Of a stretch of 64,000 bases of DNA, positions 55,702-64,000 are shown in pieces. How positions within the stretch are numbered: position 1 is the first letter of the stretch; each line of letters begins with the position of its first letter. Made by a program: the position numbers and the translations under genes. Source of the stretch: Amycolatopsis albispora (GTDB lineage: Bacteria; Actinomycetota; Actinomycetes; Mycobacteriales; Pseudonocardiaceae); NCBI RefSeq assembly GCF_003312875.1, contig NZ_CP015163.1:3100001-3164000 (forward strand). The letters run 5' to 3'. The notes under the pieces were generated by a model. It saw nothing but the letters and a program-made list of their open reading frames with translations. It searched no databases and had not been told where the DNA came from.

Positions 55702-56602
55702 CTTTCCCCCTCCGCAGCGGCACCGTGCGCAACGCGCGCGCCGCCCGTGACCACGGCCCCGCCGCGACGCCCGCCCGGTCGGCGGCGCCGAACGCCCGTT
55801 CCAGGTAGTGCTGCCCGATCCCGGCGACGGTGACCACCACCATGTACCAGATCGCGGCCGCCAGCAGGGTCTCCATCACCAGCAGGTTGTTCGACGAGAT
55901 GTTGTTCGAGGCGTGGATCAGCTCGGTCACCCCGATCACCGAGGCCATCGAGGTCGCCTTGAGCATGTTGATGAAGTCGTTGCCGGTGGGCGGGATGATC
56001 ACCCGCATCGCCTGCGGCAGCACCACCCGGCGCAGTGTGGTGGCCGGGGTCATGCCGATCGCCTTGGCCGCCTCGGTCTGCCCGCCGTCCACGCTGTTCA
56101 GCCCGGCGCGCACGATCTCGGCCATGTACGCGCTTTCATTCAGCGTCAACCCGAGCAGGGCCGCGACGAACGCGCTGACCAGCACGTTGGTCGGCTCGTG
56201 CAGCAGGTAGCCGCCGCCGAACGGCAGCGGGATCGAGATGAACTCGAACACCAGCGCCAGGTTGTACCAGATGAGGATCTGCAGCAGCACCGGCAAACCG
56301 CGGAACAGCCAGATGTAGACCACCGCGAACCAGCGGGCCACCGGGTTCGCCGAGCGGCGCATCAGCGCGACCACGATGCCGAGCACGATCGCCAGCCCCT
56401 GCGAGACCACCGCCAGCAGCACGGTGTTCAGCAGGCCGACGGCCATCACCCGGTACCAGAGGAACTCCGGCACCGACTCGTAGTCGATCTTCGCCTGGGC
56501 CAGCGCCACGCCGAGCGCCGCGAGCAGCGCCAGGATGACCGCGCCGCTGACCCACCGGCCCCAGTGGCGGAGCCGGACGATCGGCAGCTCAGGAGCCGCC
56601 AT
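55691..56602 (-). CDS. Polar amino-acid ABC transporter permease
   Basis: A 303-residue HisM/GlnP-type permease. The first membrane helix is about residues 16-36; the HisMQ core follows ([20 protein letters not shown], then [20 protein letters not shown]) with the ATPase-contact loop [27 protein letters not shown]. One copy probably forms a homodimer. Its start overlaps the binding-protein gene by 14 bases. Confidence 0.93.
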   Translation of the reverse strand: MAAPELPIVRLRHWGRWVSGAVILALLAALGVALAQAKIDYESVPEFLWYRVMAVGLLNTVLLAVVSQGLAIVLGIVVALMRRSANPVARWFAVVYIWLFRGLPVLLQILIWYNLALVFEFISIPLPFGGGYLLHEPTNVLVSAFVAALLGLTLNESAYMAEIVRAGLNSVDGGQTEAAKAIGMTPATTLRRVVLPQAMRVIIPPTGNDFINMLKATSMASVIGVTELIHASNNISSNNLLVMETLLAAAIWYMVVVTVAGIGQHYLERAFGAADRAGVAAGPWSRAARALRTVPLRRGKDAI

Positions 56603-57539
56603 TGAGCTTCACCTCGCCGACCGCGCCCTGCTCCACGCCCCAGGCGCGCAGGATCTCGTTGTAGGTGCCGTCGGTGACCAGCGCCTGCAGCGCCTTTTGC
56701 ACGCTCTGCGCGAGTCCGGCGTTGCCCTTGTTCACGCCGATGCCGTACGGGCCGCCGTTGATCGGCTCGCCGGGGATCACCTCGAAGAACTGGCCCTCAC
56801 CGGCGGTCTTCGAGATGTAGACCGCGCTCGGCAGGTCGTTGAGCACCGCGGCCACCCGGCCGGTGCGCAGCTGGTTCTGGTTCTGGGTGTCGCTGTCGGT
56901 GGCGGTGACGGTGATCTCGGGCTTGCCGCCCTGCTTGCACCGCTCGCTCTGCTCGGTGGCGTACTTCTGGTGGCTGGTGCCCTGCACCACGGCGACGGCC
57001 TTGCCGCACAGGGTTTCCGGGCCGTTCACCCCGTCCGGATTGCCCTTGCGGACCATGATCGTGATGCCGGAGGTGAAGTAGTCGACGAAGTCGATCTGCT
57101 GCTGGCGCTCGGCGGTGTCGTTCATCGCCGCCATGGTCAGGTCGATCCGGCCGGACTGGAGGCTGGTGATCAGCGAGCTGAACGCCATGTCCTGGTGGGC
57201 GACGGTGAGCCCGAGCTTGGCGCCGATCGCCTTGGCCAGGTCCACCTCGTAGCCGACCGGGGTCTTGCCGTCGGCGGCGTAGAAGTTGTTCGGCGCGGAC
57301 TGCAGGTAGGAGCCCATCCGCAGGACGCCTGCCTGCTTGACCGGGGCCGGTAGCCCGGCGTTGAGCTGCTCGTCCTTGGTGATCTTGGCCAGCACGGGCG
57401 CGGTGTCCGGCACGCCGGCCGACACCCCGCCGCCGGGCTGCTGGGCCGGTCCACCACCGGCACCGTCCGGCCCGCCACCGCAGGCGGTCAGAGCGAGCGC
57501 GAGCAGTGCGAACGCAGGCACAAGTTTTCGAGCGGGCAT
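56589..57539 (-). CDS. Amino-acid ABC transporter substrate-binding lipoprotein
   Basis: A 316-residue family-3 solute-binding protein with a lipoprotein signal (MPARKLVPAFALLALALTAC) and a Gly/Pro-rich linker. The mature part has VGYEVDLAKAIGAKLGL, LTMAAMNDTAERQQQIDFVD and GPYGIGVNKGNAGLAQSVQK, typical for polar amino acids. First gene of the operon; ATG 57539 follows GGAGG at 6 bases. Ligand unknown; the linked DauR-like regulator hints at an unusual or D-amino acid. Confidence 0.92.
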   Translation of the reverse strand: MPARKLVPAFALLALALTACGGGPDGAGGGPAQQPGGGVSAGVPDTAPVLAKITKDEQLNAGLPAPVKQAGVLRMGSYLQSAPNNFYAADGKTPVGYEVDLAKAIGAKLGLTVAHQDMAFSSLITSLQSGRIDLTMAAMNDTAERQQQIDFVDYFTSGITIMVRKGNPDGVNGPETLCGKAVAVVQGTSHQKYATEQSERCKQGGKPEITVTATDSDTQNQNQLRTGRVAAVLNDLPSAVYISKTAGEGQFFEVIPGEPINGGPYGIGVNKGNAGLAQSVQKALQALVTDGTYNEILRAWGVEQGAVGEVKLNGGS

Positions 57540-57576
57540 GGGCCACCTCCGCGACCAGGGGAAATGCTGGAGCAGG

Positions 57577-57616
57577 ACGCTACAACTCGTTGTTGAAGCC
57601 GTCAACTATGAGTTGA
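57577..57616 (-). promoter_or_regulatory. Promoter with overlapping palindromes for the amino-acid transporter operon
   Basis: On the minus strand TTGACG (57605-57600) and TAGCGT (57582-57577) are 17 bases apart, a strong consensus pair. The palindrome TCAACTATGAGTTGA (57602-57616) covers the -35 and ACAACTCGTTGT-like sequence (57582-57593) adjoins the -10. Both share CAACT/AGTTG half-sites. The operon's own DauR-like fusion regulator is the obvious candidate to bind. Confidence 0.65.
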
Positions 57617-57619
57617 AAT

Positions 57620-58093
57620 TTCTGCTGACTGCCCTGGCGGGTTGCCTGAGGGTGACCGAGGGTCGCGTAAGTTCTGACCGCGGGGCTCAGCTGTGTTGGC
57701 TCCGGATGGCGCAAGGCCAGGCGCGTTGGCACCTGCCGCATTGGTTCCGGTCGCGCAGGCCACCCACGGCGGCTCAGCTGCGGCGGTTTGGCTGCCGCTG
57801 CATCGATTCCCGTCGCATTGCTTCCCGGGGCGCAGACTCACCCGCGGCGGCTTGGCTGCGGCGGGTCAGCCGCGCAGGTCTGGCCGCATACGTTCGGTCG
57901 CGCAGGCCTAGCCGCATCGTCCTGGTTGCGCAGGGGCTGGCAAATGTCCCGGCCCGGTCGCAGCTATAGGGGGCGCGCAGTTTGGCCGCACGCCTCGCGT
58001 CGCGCGACCCTCTGCGGAGCCGAACTGTGGCGGATGCGGAGCCGCGGCATCGGCGCGCTCCGAGCGCTCAGGCGCGCGGAACCAACGGCGAAC
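57620..58093. other. Non-coding repetitive intergenic region
   Basis: About 470 bases with no credible gene. A recurring motif of the form GCCGCAT(N)TTCGGTCGCGCAGGCC appears near 57736, 57879 and, diverged, 57910, mixed with CTGCGGCGG and TTGGCTGC runs. Open frames give Ala/Arg/Gly strings. It resembles the repeat-rich spacer after the arginine operon in style but not in sequence. Confidence 0.55.
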
Positions 58094-58360
58094 TCAGTCG
58101 ATCGCGCCCTCCCGTCGGGTGCAGGACGTCACGGGCGGGCGCGCCGACGAACCGCGGCGGCGCCAGTCCTCGAGTACCAGGTGGACCAGCCGCCGTGCCT
58201 GTACCGGGATCTCCACCGGCGGCTCCGGCTCACCGTCGACCGCGGCGAACTCCCAGTTCGCCAGCCCGCCGCCAATGATTTCGGCGTAGCGTTCGGCGGC
58301 CAGCCTGCTGCGGAACCGCACCCGCTGACTGGTGATCCGGCTGGTGATCTCAACCGCCAT
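58094..58360 (-). CDS. Small uncharacterised protein (88 aa)
   Basis: An 88-residue protein beginning MAVEITSRITSQRVRFRSRL and containing a WEFAAVDGEPEPP segment and a helix LVHLVLEDWRRRG. The ATG at 58360 is preceded by AGGAGGGG with ideal spacing, which supports a real gene. No family recognised. Confidence 0.6.
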   Translation of the reverse strand: MAVEITSRITSQRVRFRSRLAAERYAEIIGGGLANWEFAAVDGEPEPPVEIPVQARRLVHLVLEDWRRRGSSARPPVTSCTRREGAID

Positions 58361-58441
58361 GACGCCCCTCCTGAAGCTGGAGCCGGCCCCGATCTTCCCC
58401 ATCGGAGCCGGCCCGTCCAGTAGAACACATGTTCGATCGAG

Positions 58442-58698
58442 ATGCGAGCCCCGGGGGTGGCCACTGTGCACGTCCGGTCGTGGCACGCCGCCTACCGCGG
58501 GCTCCTGCCCGGCGACTACCTCGACGGACTCCGCCCTGAGGGCCGCGCGGCGAGCTACACCTTCGGCAACCCCACTGGAGCCGGGGACACGTGCTTGTCG
58601 GCAACGACCTCGCCCAGCGCTTCTACCGCACCGACGGCGCCCCGCGGACGAACCGGATGTTCGAGGCGTCCGTCAACGAGGTTCGTTTCCGCCGGGAG
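58442..58698 (+). pseudogene. Remnant of a GNAT acetyltransferase gene
   Basis: The first part (58442-58584) encodes VATVHVRSWHAAYRGLLPGD then YLDGLRPEGRAASYTFGNP, the N-terminal piece common in GNAT acetyltransferases. About 150 bases on, in a different frame, comes VLVGNDLAQRFYRTDGAPRT and SVNEVRFRR, the usual C-terminal end (the N-R-A-x-x-F-Y motif). The acetyl-CoA-binding middle, roughly 80-100 residues, is missing, so this is an internal deletion with a frameshift. Confidence 0.75.
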
Positions 58699-58948
58699 TT
58701 GCCGCACATCGCGGAGCAGGCTCTGGTTGCGGTCCGGTGGCAGCTGCGCCCAGTCGATGAAGTGGATGGCCAGGTCCCGCTGCGTTGTTCCCCTTGCGCA
58801 GCAAGGAGGTCACGTCACCGTACTTGCCGTTCGCCACCAGCCCGGCCAGCACCGTGGACCCGGCGGGCGCCGGTGGTGTGGCGGCCAGGGCCGTCAGGAG
58901 TGGGACGAGCACCGCGATCGCGGCGAGCAACTTCGGCGTGCGGCGCAT
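58673..58948 (-). CDS. Possible small secreted protein, perhaps frameshifted
   Basis: The N-terminus MRRTPKLLAAIAVLVPLLTA is a Sec signal peptide (cleavage near PAPAGS), followed by VLAGLVANGKYGDVTSLLRK. After about 58770 the neighbouring frame reads more like protein (TQRDLAIHFIDWAQLPPDRN then QSLLRDVRQLP), which suggests a frameshift. The 3' end collides with the GNAT remnant. Probably a damaged gene; function unknown. Confidence 0.4.
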   Translation of the reverse strand: MRRTPKLLAAIAVLVPLLTALAATPPAPAGSTVLAGLVANGKYGDVTSLLRKGNNAAGPGHPLHRLGAAATGPQPEPAPRCAATPGGNEPR

Positions 58949-59034
58949 GGCTGCTCCCGGGGGAATGGTCCAAACCACCCTGGAACACTTTCCGATTTCC
59001 GGGCAAGGGACCGCTGGGGCTACCCTTCGCAGGC

Positions 59035-59715
59035 GTGACGATGCCCGAGGAGCCCGCCGAGCCCGAGTACCGCCAACGCCGCTTCACCGCCCCGCCGGGC
59101 GCGGCCGACCTGCTGCTGATCCGCCACGGCGAATCCGCGCCCGCCCGCGCCAGCAAGCCGTTCCCGCTGGTCGACGGCCAGGGTGATCCCGAACTCGCGC
59201 CCGACGGCCTGGCACAGGCCCAGCTGATCGCCGAACGGCTCGGCAAGGAGCAGTTCGACGCCCTCTACGTCACACCGCTGCGGCGGACCGCGCAGACCGC
59301 GGCGCCACTGGCCGAACGGCTCGGCATCACCCCGCGGGTGATCCCCGAACTGCGCGAGATCTTCCTCGGCGAATGGGAAGGCGGGGTCTTCCGGCAGAAG
59401 GTGGCCGAACGGGACCCGCTGGCCGAGCGGCTGTGGGCCGAGGAACGCTGGAGCGTGGCGCCCGGCGCGGAGGACGACGACGCGTTCGCCGCGCGGGTGC
59501 GCGCGGGGATCGAGCGGATCGCCGCCGAGCACGCCGGTCAGCGGGTCGCGGTGTTCACCCACGGCGGCGTGATCGGGCAGGCGCTCGCGCTGGCCGCGCG
59601 CTCGCGGCCGTTCGCGTTCGTCGGCGCGGACAACGGCTCGTTCTCGCAGCTGGTGGTGCACGGGCCGCAGTGGATCGTCCGGCGCTACAACGACACCGCG
59701 CACCTCACCAGCTGA
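59035..59715 (+). CDS. Histidine phosphatase family protein
   Basis: A 226-residue phosphoglycerate-mutase-like phosphatase: LLLIRHGESAPAR (phospho-His), VTPLRRTAQTAAPLAERLG, the EIFLGEWEGG acid region and the second His in VAVFTHGGVIGQAL. Substrate unknown. GTG 59035 lies 8 bases after TACCCT, so it may be leaderless; ATG 59041 is the alternative. Convergent with the next gene, 11-base overlap. Confidence 0.88.
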   Translation: MTMPEEPAEPEYRQRRFTAPPGAADLLLIRHGESAPARASKPFPLVDGQGDPELAPDGLAQAQLIAERLGKEQFDALYVTPLRRTAQTAAPLAERLGITPRVIPELREIFLGEWEGGVFRQKVAERDPLAERLWAEERWSVAPGAEDDDAFAARVRAGIERIAAEHAGQRVAVFTHGGVIGQALALAARSRPFAFVGADNGSFSQLVVHGPQWIVRRYNDTAHLTS

Positions 59716-60442
59716 TCCGGCCGAACGCGACGAACTCCACGGTGGCCAGCACCGCGATCGACTGCGCGGCCAGCAGGCCGATCAGCACCAGCAGCTGCGC
59801 CACGCCGGCCTGCACCGGGCTGGCACCGCCGAGCAGCATGCCGACGTAGGCGCCCGGCAGCGTGACCAGCCCGACCGTGCGGGTCTGGTCGAGGCCGGGA
59901 ATGAGCGCGTGCCCCGCCGACGGGCGGCAGATCTCCAGCGCGGCGGCACGCGGCATGAAGCCGAGTGCCAGCGCGGCCTCGTACTCGCCGTGCCGGGTCT
60001 TCAACTCGTCGAGCGCGCGGCGGCCCGCCTGCGCGGTGGCGGTCATCGCGCCGCCGATCACGATGCCGGCGATCGGCACCACCACGATCGGTTTCCCCGG
60101 CACCACGCCGGTGGCCAGCACCAACGCGAGCACCGGCAGGACCCCGGCGGCGATCGCCGCGGCGAACCACGGCCAGCCGCCCGGCGCCTCGACGCGCCGG
60201 TACGCGGTGAACGACGCGACGGCGAACATGAACAGCACAAAGCCCGCGGTCCACCAGCCGGAGCGGAGGATCGCCGTGATGACCAGCGAGACCGCGGCCA
60301 GCTGGACCACCGCGCGCACGGCCGCGACCAGCACCGCGCGGCCGGAGCCGAGCCCGCCGCGCCACACCACGGTCGCCGCGATCAGGACAAAAACCGCGAG
60401 CACGGCGGCCAGCAGGGGCCCCGCCTCGATTGCTGCACTCAC
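59705..60442 (-). CDS. UPF0014/FetB-family ABC permease (putative iron exporter)
   Basis: A 245-residue membrane protein with about seven helices. The UPF0014 core is seen in AVLVAAVRAVVQLAAVSLVI, VVVPIAGIVIGGAMTATAQA, GRRALDELKTRHGEYEAALA and LPGAYVGMLLGGASPVQAGV. Members pair with a FetA-type ATPase to export iron under oxidative stress; no such ATPase is encoded nearby. GTG 60442 is chosen to match the family start. Confidence 0.85.
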   Translation of the reverse strand: MSAAIEAGPLLAAVLAVFVLIAATVVWRGGLGSGRAVLVAAVRAVVQLAAVSLVITAILRSGWWTAGFVLFMFAVASFTAYRRVEAPGGWPWFAAAIAAGVLPVLALVLATGVVPGKPIVVVPIAGIVIGGAMTATAQAGRRALDELKTRHGEYEAALALGFMPRAAALEICRPSAGHALIPGLDQTRTVGLVTLPGAYVGMLLGGASPVQAGVAQLLVLIGLLAAQSIAVLATVEFVAFGRISW

Positions 60443-60532
60443 CGCGCCGATCCTGCCCGACTCACTCCCCGCGCGCGTGGCGCGCCGCATGCCGTGCTGG
60501 CGGCGTCACGGCATGCGGCGCTGGGAAGGTGG

Positions 60533-61027
60533 TTACCGGCTGTGCGAGCAGGTCACCACGTTCTTGGCCACGGTGGTCGACTTCTGCGACACCACCTGGC
60601 CGTCCACCACGATGCGGCAGGTGAGGCTCCCGGCCGCCGGGTTCTGCGCGGAGATGCTGAAGTAGCCCGAACTGGGGGTCAGCTGCTCGAGCGTCCGCGA
60701 CCACGGCAGCTCGGCGCTCATCTCCTGCGCCACGGTCAGCTCGTTGCCCACGTAGGTGATGTTCCGCGCGCCGTTGTCGCCGCTCAGCTCGTAGGTGACG
60801 TACTTCGACGGCATCGGTGGCGCGATCGGCGCCACGTGGTCGGCCCGCACCCGCGGCGCCTGCTGGTTCGACCTGGCCGTCCGCTCCCCGGCAGTCACCT
60901 GCAGCACGATGCTGGCGGCCCCGACCACGGCCACCCCGAGCACCAGCGAAACCCCGCCCAGCAACCGGCGCGCCCGGCGTTCGGCGGCCCGCTTCGCTGC
61001 TTCCTCGTCGTCCTCGGCTGCTGTCAC
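60533..61027 (-). CDS. MmpS-like membrane protein
   Basis: A 164-residue protein with a charged cytoplasmic N-terminus, one membrane helix (about 25-47, LLGGVSLVLGVAVVGAASIVL), and an extracytoplasmic beta domain with VTYELSGDNGARNITYVGNE and SISAQNPAAGSLTCRIVVDG, whose two Cys likely pair. This matches the MmpS family, which assists MmpL/RND lipid exporters in mycolic-acid bacteria; no MmpL gene is nearby. GTG 61027 has GGGAG at 8 bases. Confidence 0.75.
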   Translation of the reverse strand: MTAAEDDEEAAKRAAERRARRLLGGVSLVLGVAVVGAASIVLQVTAGERTARSNQQAPRVRADHVAPIAPPMPSKYVTYELSGDNGARNITYVGNELTVAQEMSAELPWSRTLEQLTPSSGYFSISAQNPAAGSLTCRIVVDGQVVSQKSTTVAKNVVTCSHSR

Positions 61028-61130
61028 AGGTGCCGCTCCCCACGTCACCGCGCCCCAGGTCGGGCACGCTGCCTAATACTCGCTTAATCGCGTTGGCCCG
61101 TTACCCCCGAAGGTCGGAATATTTGAACAT

Positions 61131-62600
61131 TCACTCTTTCGGGGGTTCTGGCTTCTCGGCGGTGCGCACGATGTTCCGCACCATGCCGCCGAAAACCAGC
61201 CCGTGGAACGGCGCGACCGCCCACCAGTACAGGTGCCCGGCCAGTCCCTTCGGCACGAACACCGCGCGCTGGCGGTACACCGAACCGGACTCCGCCGATT
61301 CCACCGCCAGTTCCAGCCACGCCTGCCCCGGCACCTTCATTTCCGCGCGCAACCGCAGCAGCTCACCGCGTTCGATGGCTTCCACGCGCCACCAGTCCAG
61401 CGCCTCGCCCAGGTGCAGGCGCTGCTGGTCACGCCGCCCTCGCCGCAGCCCGACCCCGCCCACCAGCCGGTCCAGCCAGCCACGCACCGCCCAGGCCAGC
61501 GGGAACGAGTACCAGCCGTGGCTGCCGCCGACGCCCTCGATCACCCGCCAGAGCGCCTCCGGCGGCGCCGCGCACGGTGACCGCCGGTGATCGGTGTAGA
61601 CCGAGCCGCCGGACCAGTCCGGGTCCGACGGCAGCGGTTCGGCGGGCGCGTCCGGCACCGACGCACCGGCCCAGCGGGTGGGCACGTCGGCGTCCCGGAT
61701 CCGGGCCAAGGCCAGCTCAACGGCCCGCTCGTAGCTCACCAGCCCGTCCGCCGGCGTGGGCAGGTACCGCTCGATGTCGTGCTCCCGGCACACCATCTCG
61801 TGCACCAGTGAATCGATCAGGGGCCGGGCGATGGCCTGCGGCACCGGCGTCACCAGGTTCACCCAGTGCGACGAAAGCCGGGGCGTGAGCACGGGTGCCG
61901 GCACCATCACTCTTCGGATTAATCCGGAAACCTGGGCGTAGCGGCGCATCATCTCCTGGTAGGTGAGCACGTCCGGCCCGCCGATGTCGAAGGCGCGGTT
62001 CACGCCGGCGGGCAGGTCCGCGCAGCCGGTCAGGTAGCGGAGCACGTCACGAACGGCGATCGGCTGCACCCGGTGGTGCGCCCACTTCGGCACCACCATC
62101 ACCGGCAGCCGCTCGGTCAGGTACCGCAGCATCTCGAAGCTCGCCGAACCGGAGCCGAGAATGATCGCTGCCTGCAACACGGCCGTGGGCACGCCCGAGC
62201 GCAGGAAGATCTCGCCGACCTCGGCACGCGACGCGAGGTGGTCCGACAGCTCCTCGCCCTCGGGCTTCAGCCCGCCGAGGTAGACGATGCGGCCGACGCC
62301 GTTGTCCCGCGCGGCCTCCGCGGTGAGCAGCGCGGCCCGCCGGTCGATCCCGGCGAACCCCTTCCGCGAAAGCGAATGCACGAGGTAGTAGAGAACGTCG
62401 ATGCCTTCGGTGGCGGCGTGCAGGCTGTCCGCGTCGAGCACGTCACCACGCACGATCTCGACCTCACCGGCCCACGGCACGTCCCGCAGCTTCGACGGGT
62501 CCCGCACCAGGCACCGCACCGAATGCCCCGCCGCGAGCAGGTTCGGCACCAGCCTGCCGCCGATGTACCCGGTCGACCCGGTGACCAGACAGCGTGGCAT
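61131..62600 (-). CDS. SDR-family NAD(P)-binding protein fused to DUF2867
   Basis: A 489-residue protein. Residues 1-290 are an atypical (NmrA/UbiA-like) short-chain dehydrogenase fold with [38 protein letters not shown] and [14 protein letters not shown]. Residues about 330-485 are DUF2867 ([20 protein letters not shown], then [20 protein letters not shown]), an SRPBCC-like domain. The fusion is a known architecture. It starts directly at the stop of the dehydratase gene upstream. Substrate unknown. Confidence 0.87.
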   Translation of the reverse strand: MPRCLVTGSTGYIGGRLVPNLLAAGHSVRCLVRDPSKLRDVPWAGEVEIVRGDVLDADSLHAATEGIDVLYYLVHSLSRKGFAGIDRRAALLTAEAARDNGVGRIVYLGGLKPEGEELSDHLASRAEVGEIFLRSGVPTAVLQAAIILGSGSASFEMLRYLTERLPVMVVPKWAHHRVQPIAVRDVLRYLTGCADLPAGVNRAFDIGGPDVLTYQEMMRRYAQVSGLIRRVMVPAPVLTPRLSSHWVNLVTPVPQAIARPLIDSLVHEMVCREHDIERYLPTPADGLVSYERAVELALARIRDADVPTRWAGASVPDAPAEPLPSDPDWSGGSVYTDHRRSPCAAPPEALWRVIEGVGGSHGWYSFPLAWAVRGWLDRLVGGVGLRRGRRDQQRLHLGEALDWWRVEAIERGELLRLRAEMKVPGQAWLELAVESAESGSVYRQRAVFVPKGLAGHLYWWAVAPFHGLVFGGMVRNIVRTAEKPEPPKE

Positions 62601-63542
62601 TCAAGCCAGCCGGGTCAGGTCCGCGTTGCCGCCGGAGACGACCAGCACGGTCACCCCGTCCCGCGGCGCCTCCACCACGCCGGACCGCAGCGCCGCCAGG
62701 CACACCGCCGACGCGGGCTCCACCAGCAGCTTGCTCGACTCGATCAGCTCCGGCCACGCCGCGGAGATGGCGGCTTCGTCCACCTCGACCACGTCGTCCA
62801 CATAGGCCTGGACGTGCGGAAGCGTGTGCTCACCGGCGAAGGGCGCGGTCAGCCCGTCCGCCACGGTCGCCGACGGGTTGTCGATCCGCACCACCTTGCC
62901 CGCGGCCAGGCTCTGGCTCATCGCGTTCGAAGTCGCCGGTTCGACGCCGACCACGCGGGCCGACGGCGCCAGCTTGCGCACCGCGGCGGCCACCCCGCTG
63001 AGCAGCCCGCCACCGCCGACCGGCACCAGCACCAGATCGGGCGGCGGGCCGTCCGCGCACAGTTCCAGCCCGGCCGTGCCCTGCCCGGCGATCACCTCGG
63101 GCTGGTCGAACGGGTGCAGGATGGGGAAACCGTGTTCCTCGGCGAGTTCGGCCAGCGTCGCGGCCAGGTCGTCGGTCGGCACGATCTCACCGCCGAACCG
63201 CCGCACGTTCGCCACCTTCGACGGCACCGGATTGCTCGGCATGGCGACGATGACCCGCACGCCGAGACGCTTGCCCGCGTACGCGACGGCCGCCGCGTGG
63301 TTGCCGGCGGAGAAGCTGACCACGCCCTCCGGCAGCTCACCGCGTTCCTGCCAGGTGAGCAGCGTGTTCAGCGCACCGCGCACCTTGAAGCTGCCCGCGT
63401 GCTGCAGGTTCTCGGCCTTGAGCAGCACCCGCGTGCCGAACTCGTGCGACAGCACCTGGTTGTCGACCAGCGGGGTGCGCAGCACGAGCCCTTCGATGCG
63501 GTTCGCCGCATCGGAGATGTCGTCGATGGTCACCAAAGCCAC
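62601..63542 (-). CDS. Threonine/serine ammonia-lyase
   Basis: A 313-residue fold-II PLP enzyme: [11 protein letters not shown] with the Schiff-base Lys, [37 protein letters not shown] (phosphate loop) and [14 protein letters not shown]. It lacks the C-terminal ACT-like regulatory domain of biosynthetic IlvA, so a catabolic threonine/serine dehydratase or serine-racemase-like role fits. GTG 63542 is the start; GTG 63533 is also possible. No bases separate its stop from the next ATG. Confidence 0.88.
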   Translation of the reverse strand: MALVTIDDISDAANRIEGLVLRTPLVDNQVLSHEFGTRVLLKAENLQHAGSFKVRGALNTLLTWQERGELPEGVVSFSAGNHAAAVAYAGKRLGVRVIVAMPSNPVPSKVANVRRFGGEIVPTDDLAATLAELAEEHGFPILHPFDQPEVIAGQGTAGLELCADGPPPDLVLVPVGGGGLLSGVAAAVRKLAPSARVVGVEPATSNAMSQSLAAGKVVRIDNPSATVADGLTAPFAGEHTLPHVQAYVDDVVEVDEAAISAAWPELIESSKLLVEPASAVCLAALRSGVVEAPRDGVTVLVVSGGNADLTRLA

Positions 63543-63593
63543 GCCCCGACCGTACCCCGCGAAACTGTCGGGGGCCCGGTGCATGATGGCGGC

Positions 63594-64000
63594 GTGTACC
63601 GCGAACTGCCCGCTCCCGCCCCACTGCGCTCGGTGGTGCGCTGCCGCTGGCTGTCGGTGGCCGAGGCGGGCGGCGGCAAGCGGATCGTGCCGGACGGCTG
63701 CCTCGACCTGATCGCGGGCGGTGGCCGCGTTTTTGTCGCCGGGCCGGACACCACGGCCTGGTGGTCGGAGCAGGCGCCGGGCACCAGGCTGCACGGGGTC
63801 CGGTTCCGGCCGGGGCACGCGCCGCGGGTGCTCGGTGTGCCCGCCGACGAGTTGCGTGACCAGCGGGTCGACCTGGCCGACCTGTGGGGTGCGCGCGGAC
63901 GCAGGCTCGGCGAGCGCGTACTGGACTCCCCTGCCGCCCTGATCGATCTCGTCGGCGTGCCGGAGGACCCGGCGGATCAGGCGCTCGACGTGGTGCTGGC
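63594..64000 (+). CDS. AraC-type regulator, N-terminal part only
   Basis: The visible 135 codons encode a sensor domain typical of a subgroup of AraC regulators: [20 protein letters not shown], then [20 protein letters not shown], and [20 protein letters not shown]. The DNA-binding C-terminal third lies beyond the right edge, so the AraC call rests on resemblance of this domain. GTG 63594 follows CATGAT at about 6 bases and may be leaderless. Divergent from the dehydratase gene. Confidence 0.7.
   Translation, partial: MYRELPAPAPLRSVVRCRWLSVAEAGGGKRIVPDGCLDLIAGGGRVFVAGPDTTAWWSEQAPGTRLHGVRFRPGHAPRVLGVPADELRDQRVDLADLWGARGRRLGERVLDSPAALIDLVGVPEDPADQALDVVL

Noticed and set aside
58591..59034. Extended N-terminus joining the GNAT remnant to the histidine phosphatase
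   Set aside because: The frame is open through but the phosphatase has its own promoter-like -10 and start at 59035, and the upstream part belongs to a different, broken family.

Overview
The window reads as a chromosome segment of a high-GC actinobacterium, most likely of the Pseudonocardiaceae (Amycolatopsis-like). Signs are very high GC, frequent GTG/TTG starts, many ATGA stop/start overlaps, leaderless genes, a SigE-family sigma factor coupled to an LCP protein, an MmpS-like protein, a DasR-type operator and an ABC sugar importer with no ATPase gene of its own. The genus is inferred from gene content and style, not proven. I see no rRNA, tRNA, CRISPR array or prophage.

Layout. 0-3 kb: a 3-methyladenine DNA glycosylase (cut by the left edge) and a VOC protein, divergent from an SRPBCC-DUF4166-TetR operon with a mirrored pair of TetR-type operators. 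2.9-10.1 kb (minus): arginine operon argC-J-B-D-F-R-H, coupled by 4-base overlaps from argC to argR, with no argG. 10.1-10.75 kb: non-coding, with imperfect ~59-bp tandem repeats. 10.7-18.6 kb: a small HTH-like protein, an AlkD-type protein, then infC-rpmI-rplT-trmH and pheS-pheT on the minus strand and a DUF1844 gene facing away. 18.6-20.2 kb: GntR regulator and ACC deaminase.

20.3-34.2 kb is the most interesting block: RidA, IclR regulator and KDG-type sugar kinase on one strand; on the other a PLP beta-hydroxy-D-amino-acid dehydratase, N-acyl-D-amino-acid deacylase, GntP permease and Tat-exported lactonase; then an IS481-type element; then a das-like operon (lipoprotein, two permeases, GH20 hexosaminidase). 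Read together these can form an oxidative chitin/N-acetylglucosaminate route: chitobionate in, cleaved to GlcNAc plus N-acetylglucosaminate, deacetylated to D-glucosaminate, deaminated to 2-keto-3-deoxygluconate and phosphorylated to KDPG. A DasR-type dre core and an IclR-like repeat shared by both operon fronts tie the two halves together. The assignment is inference from enzyme chemistry and gene order.

34.2-40.9 kb: LCP protein plus SigE-family sigma factor, a CitAB/DcuSR-type two-component system divergent from a DctA-type carrier, and an alpha/beta hydrolase with an SRPBCC protein downstream of uvrA (40.9-43.8 kb). 44-49.2 kb: an MBL hydrolase and a group of uncharacterised genes, including a PD-(D/E)xK-type nuclease candidate and a HIRAN-domain protein, that looks like an accessory island. 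49.5-57.6 kb: stand-alone LigD polymerase domain, an SRPBCC-RibD fusion, an RCK potassium channel, an ArsR regulator, and an amino-acid ABC transporter operon ending in an unusual class-V aminotransferase fused to a YheO/DauR-type regulator. 57.6-58.1 kb is repetitive and non-coding; 58.4-58.9 kb holds gene remnants. 59-64 kb: histidine phosphatase, FetB-like permease, MmpS-like protein, SDR/DUF2867 protein, threonine/serine dehydratase and the start of an AraC-type regulator cut by the right edge.
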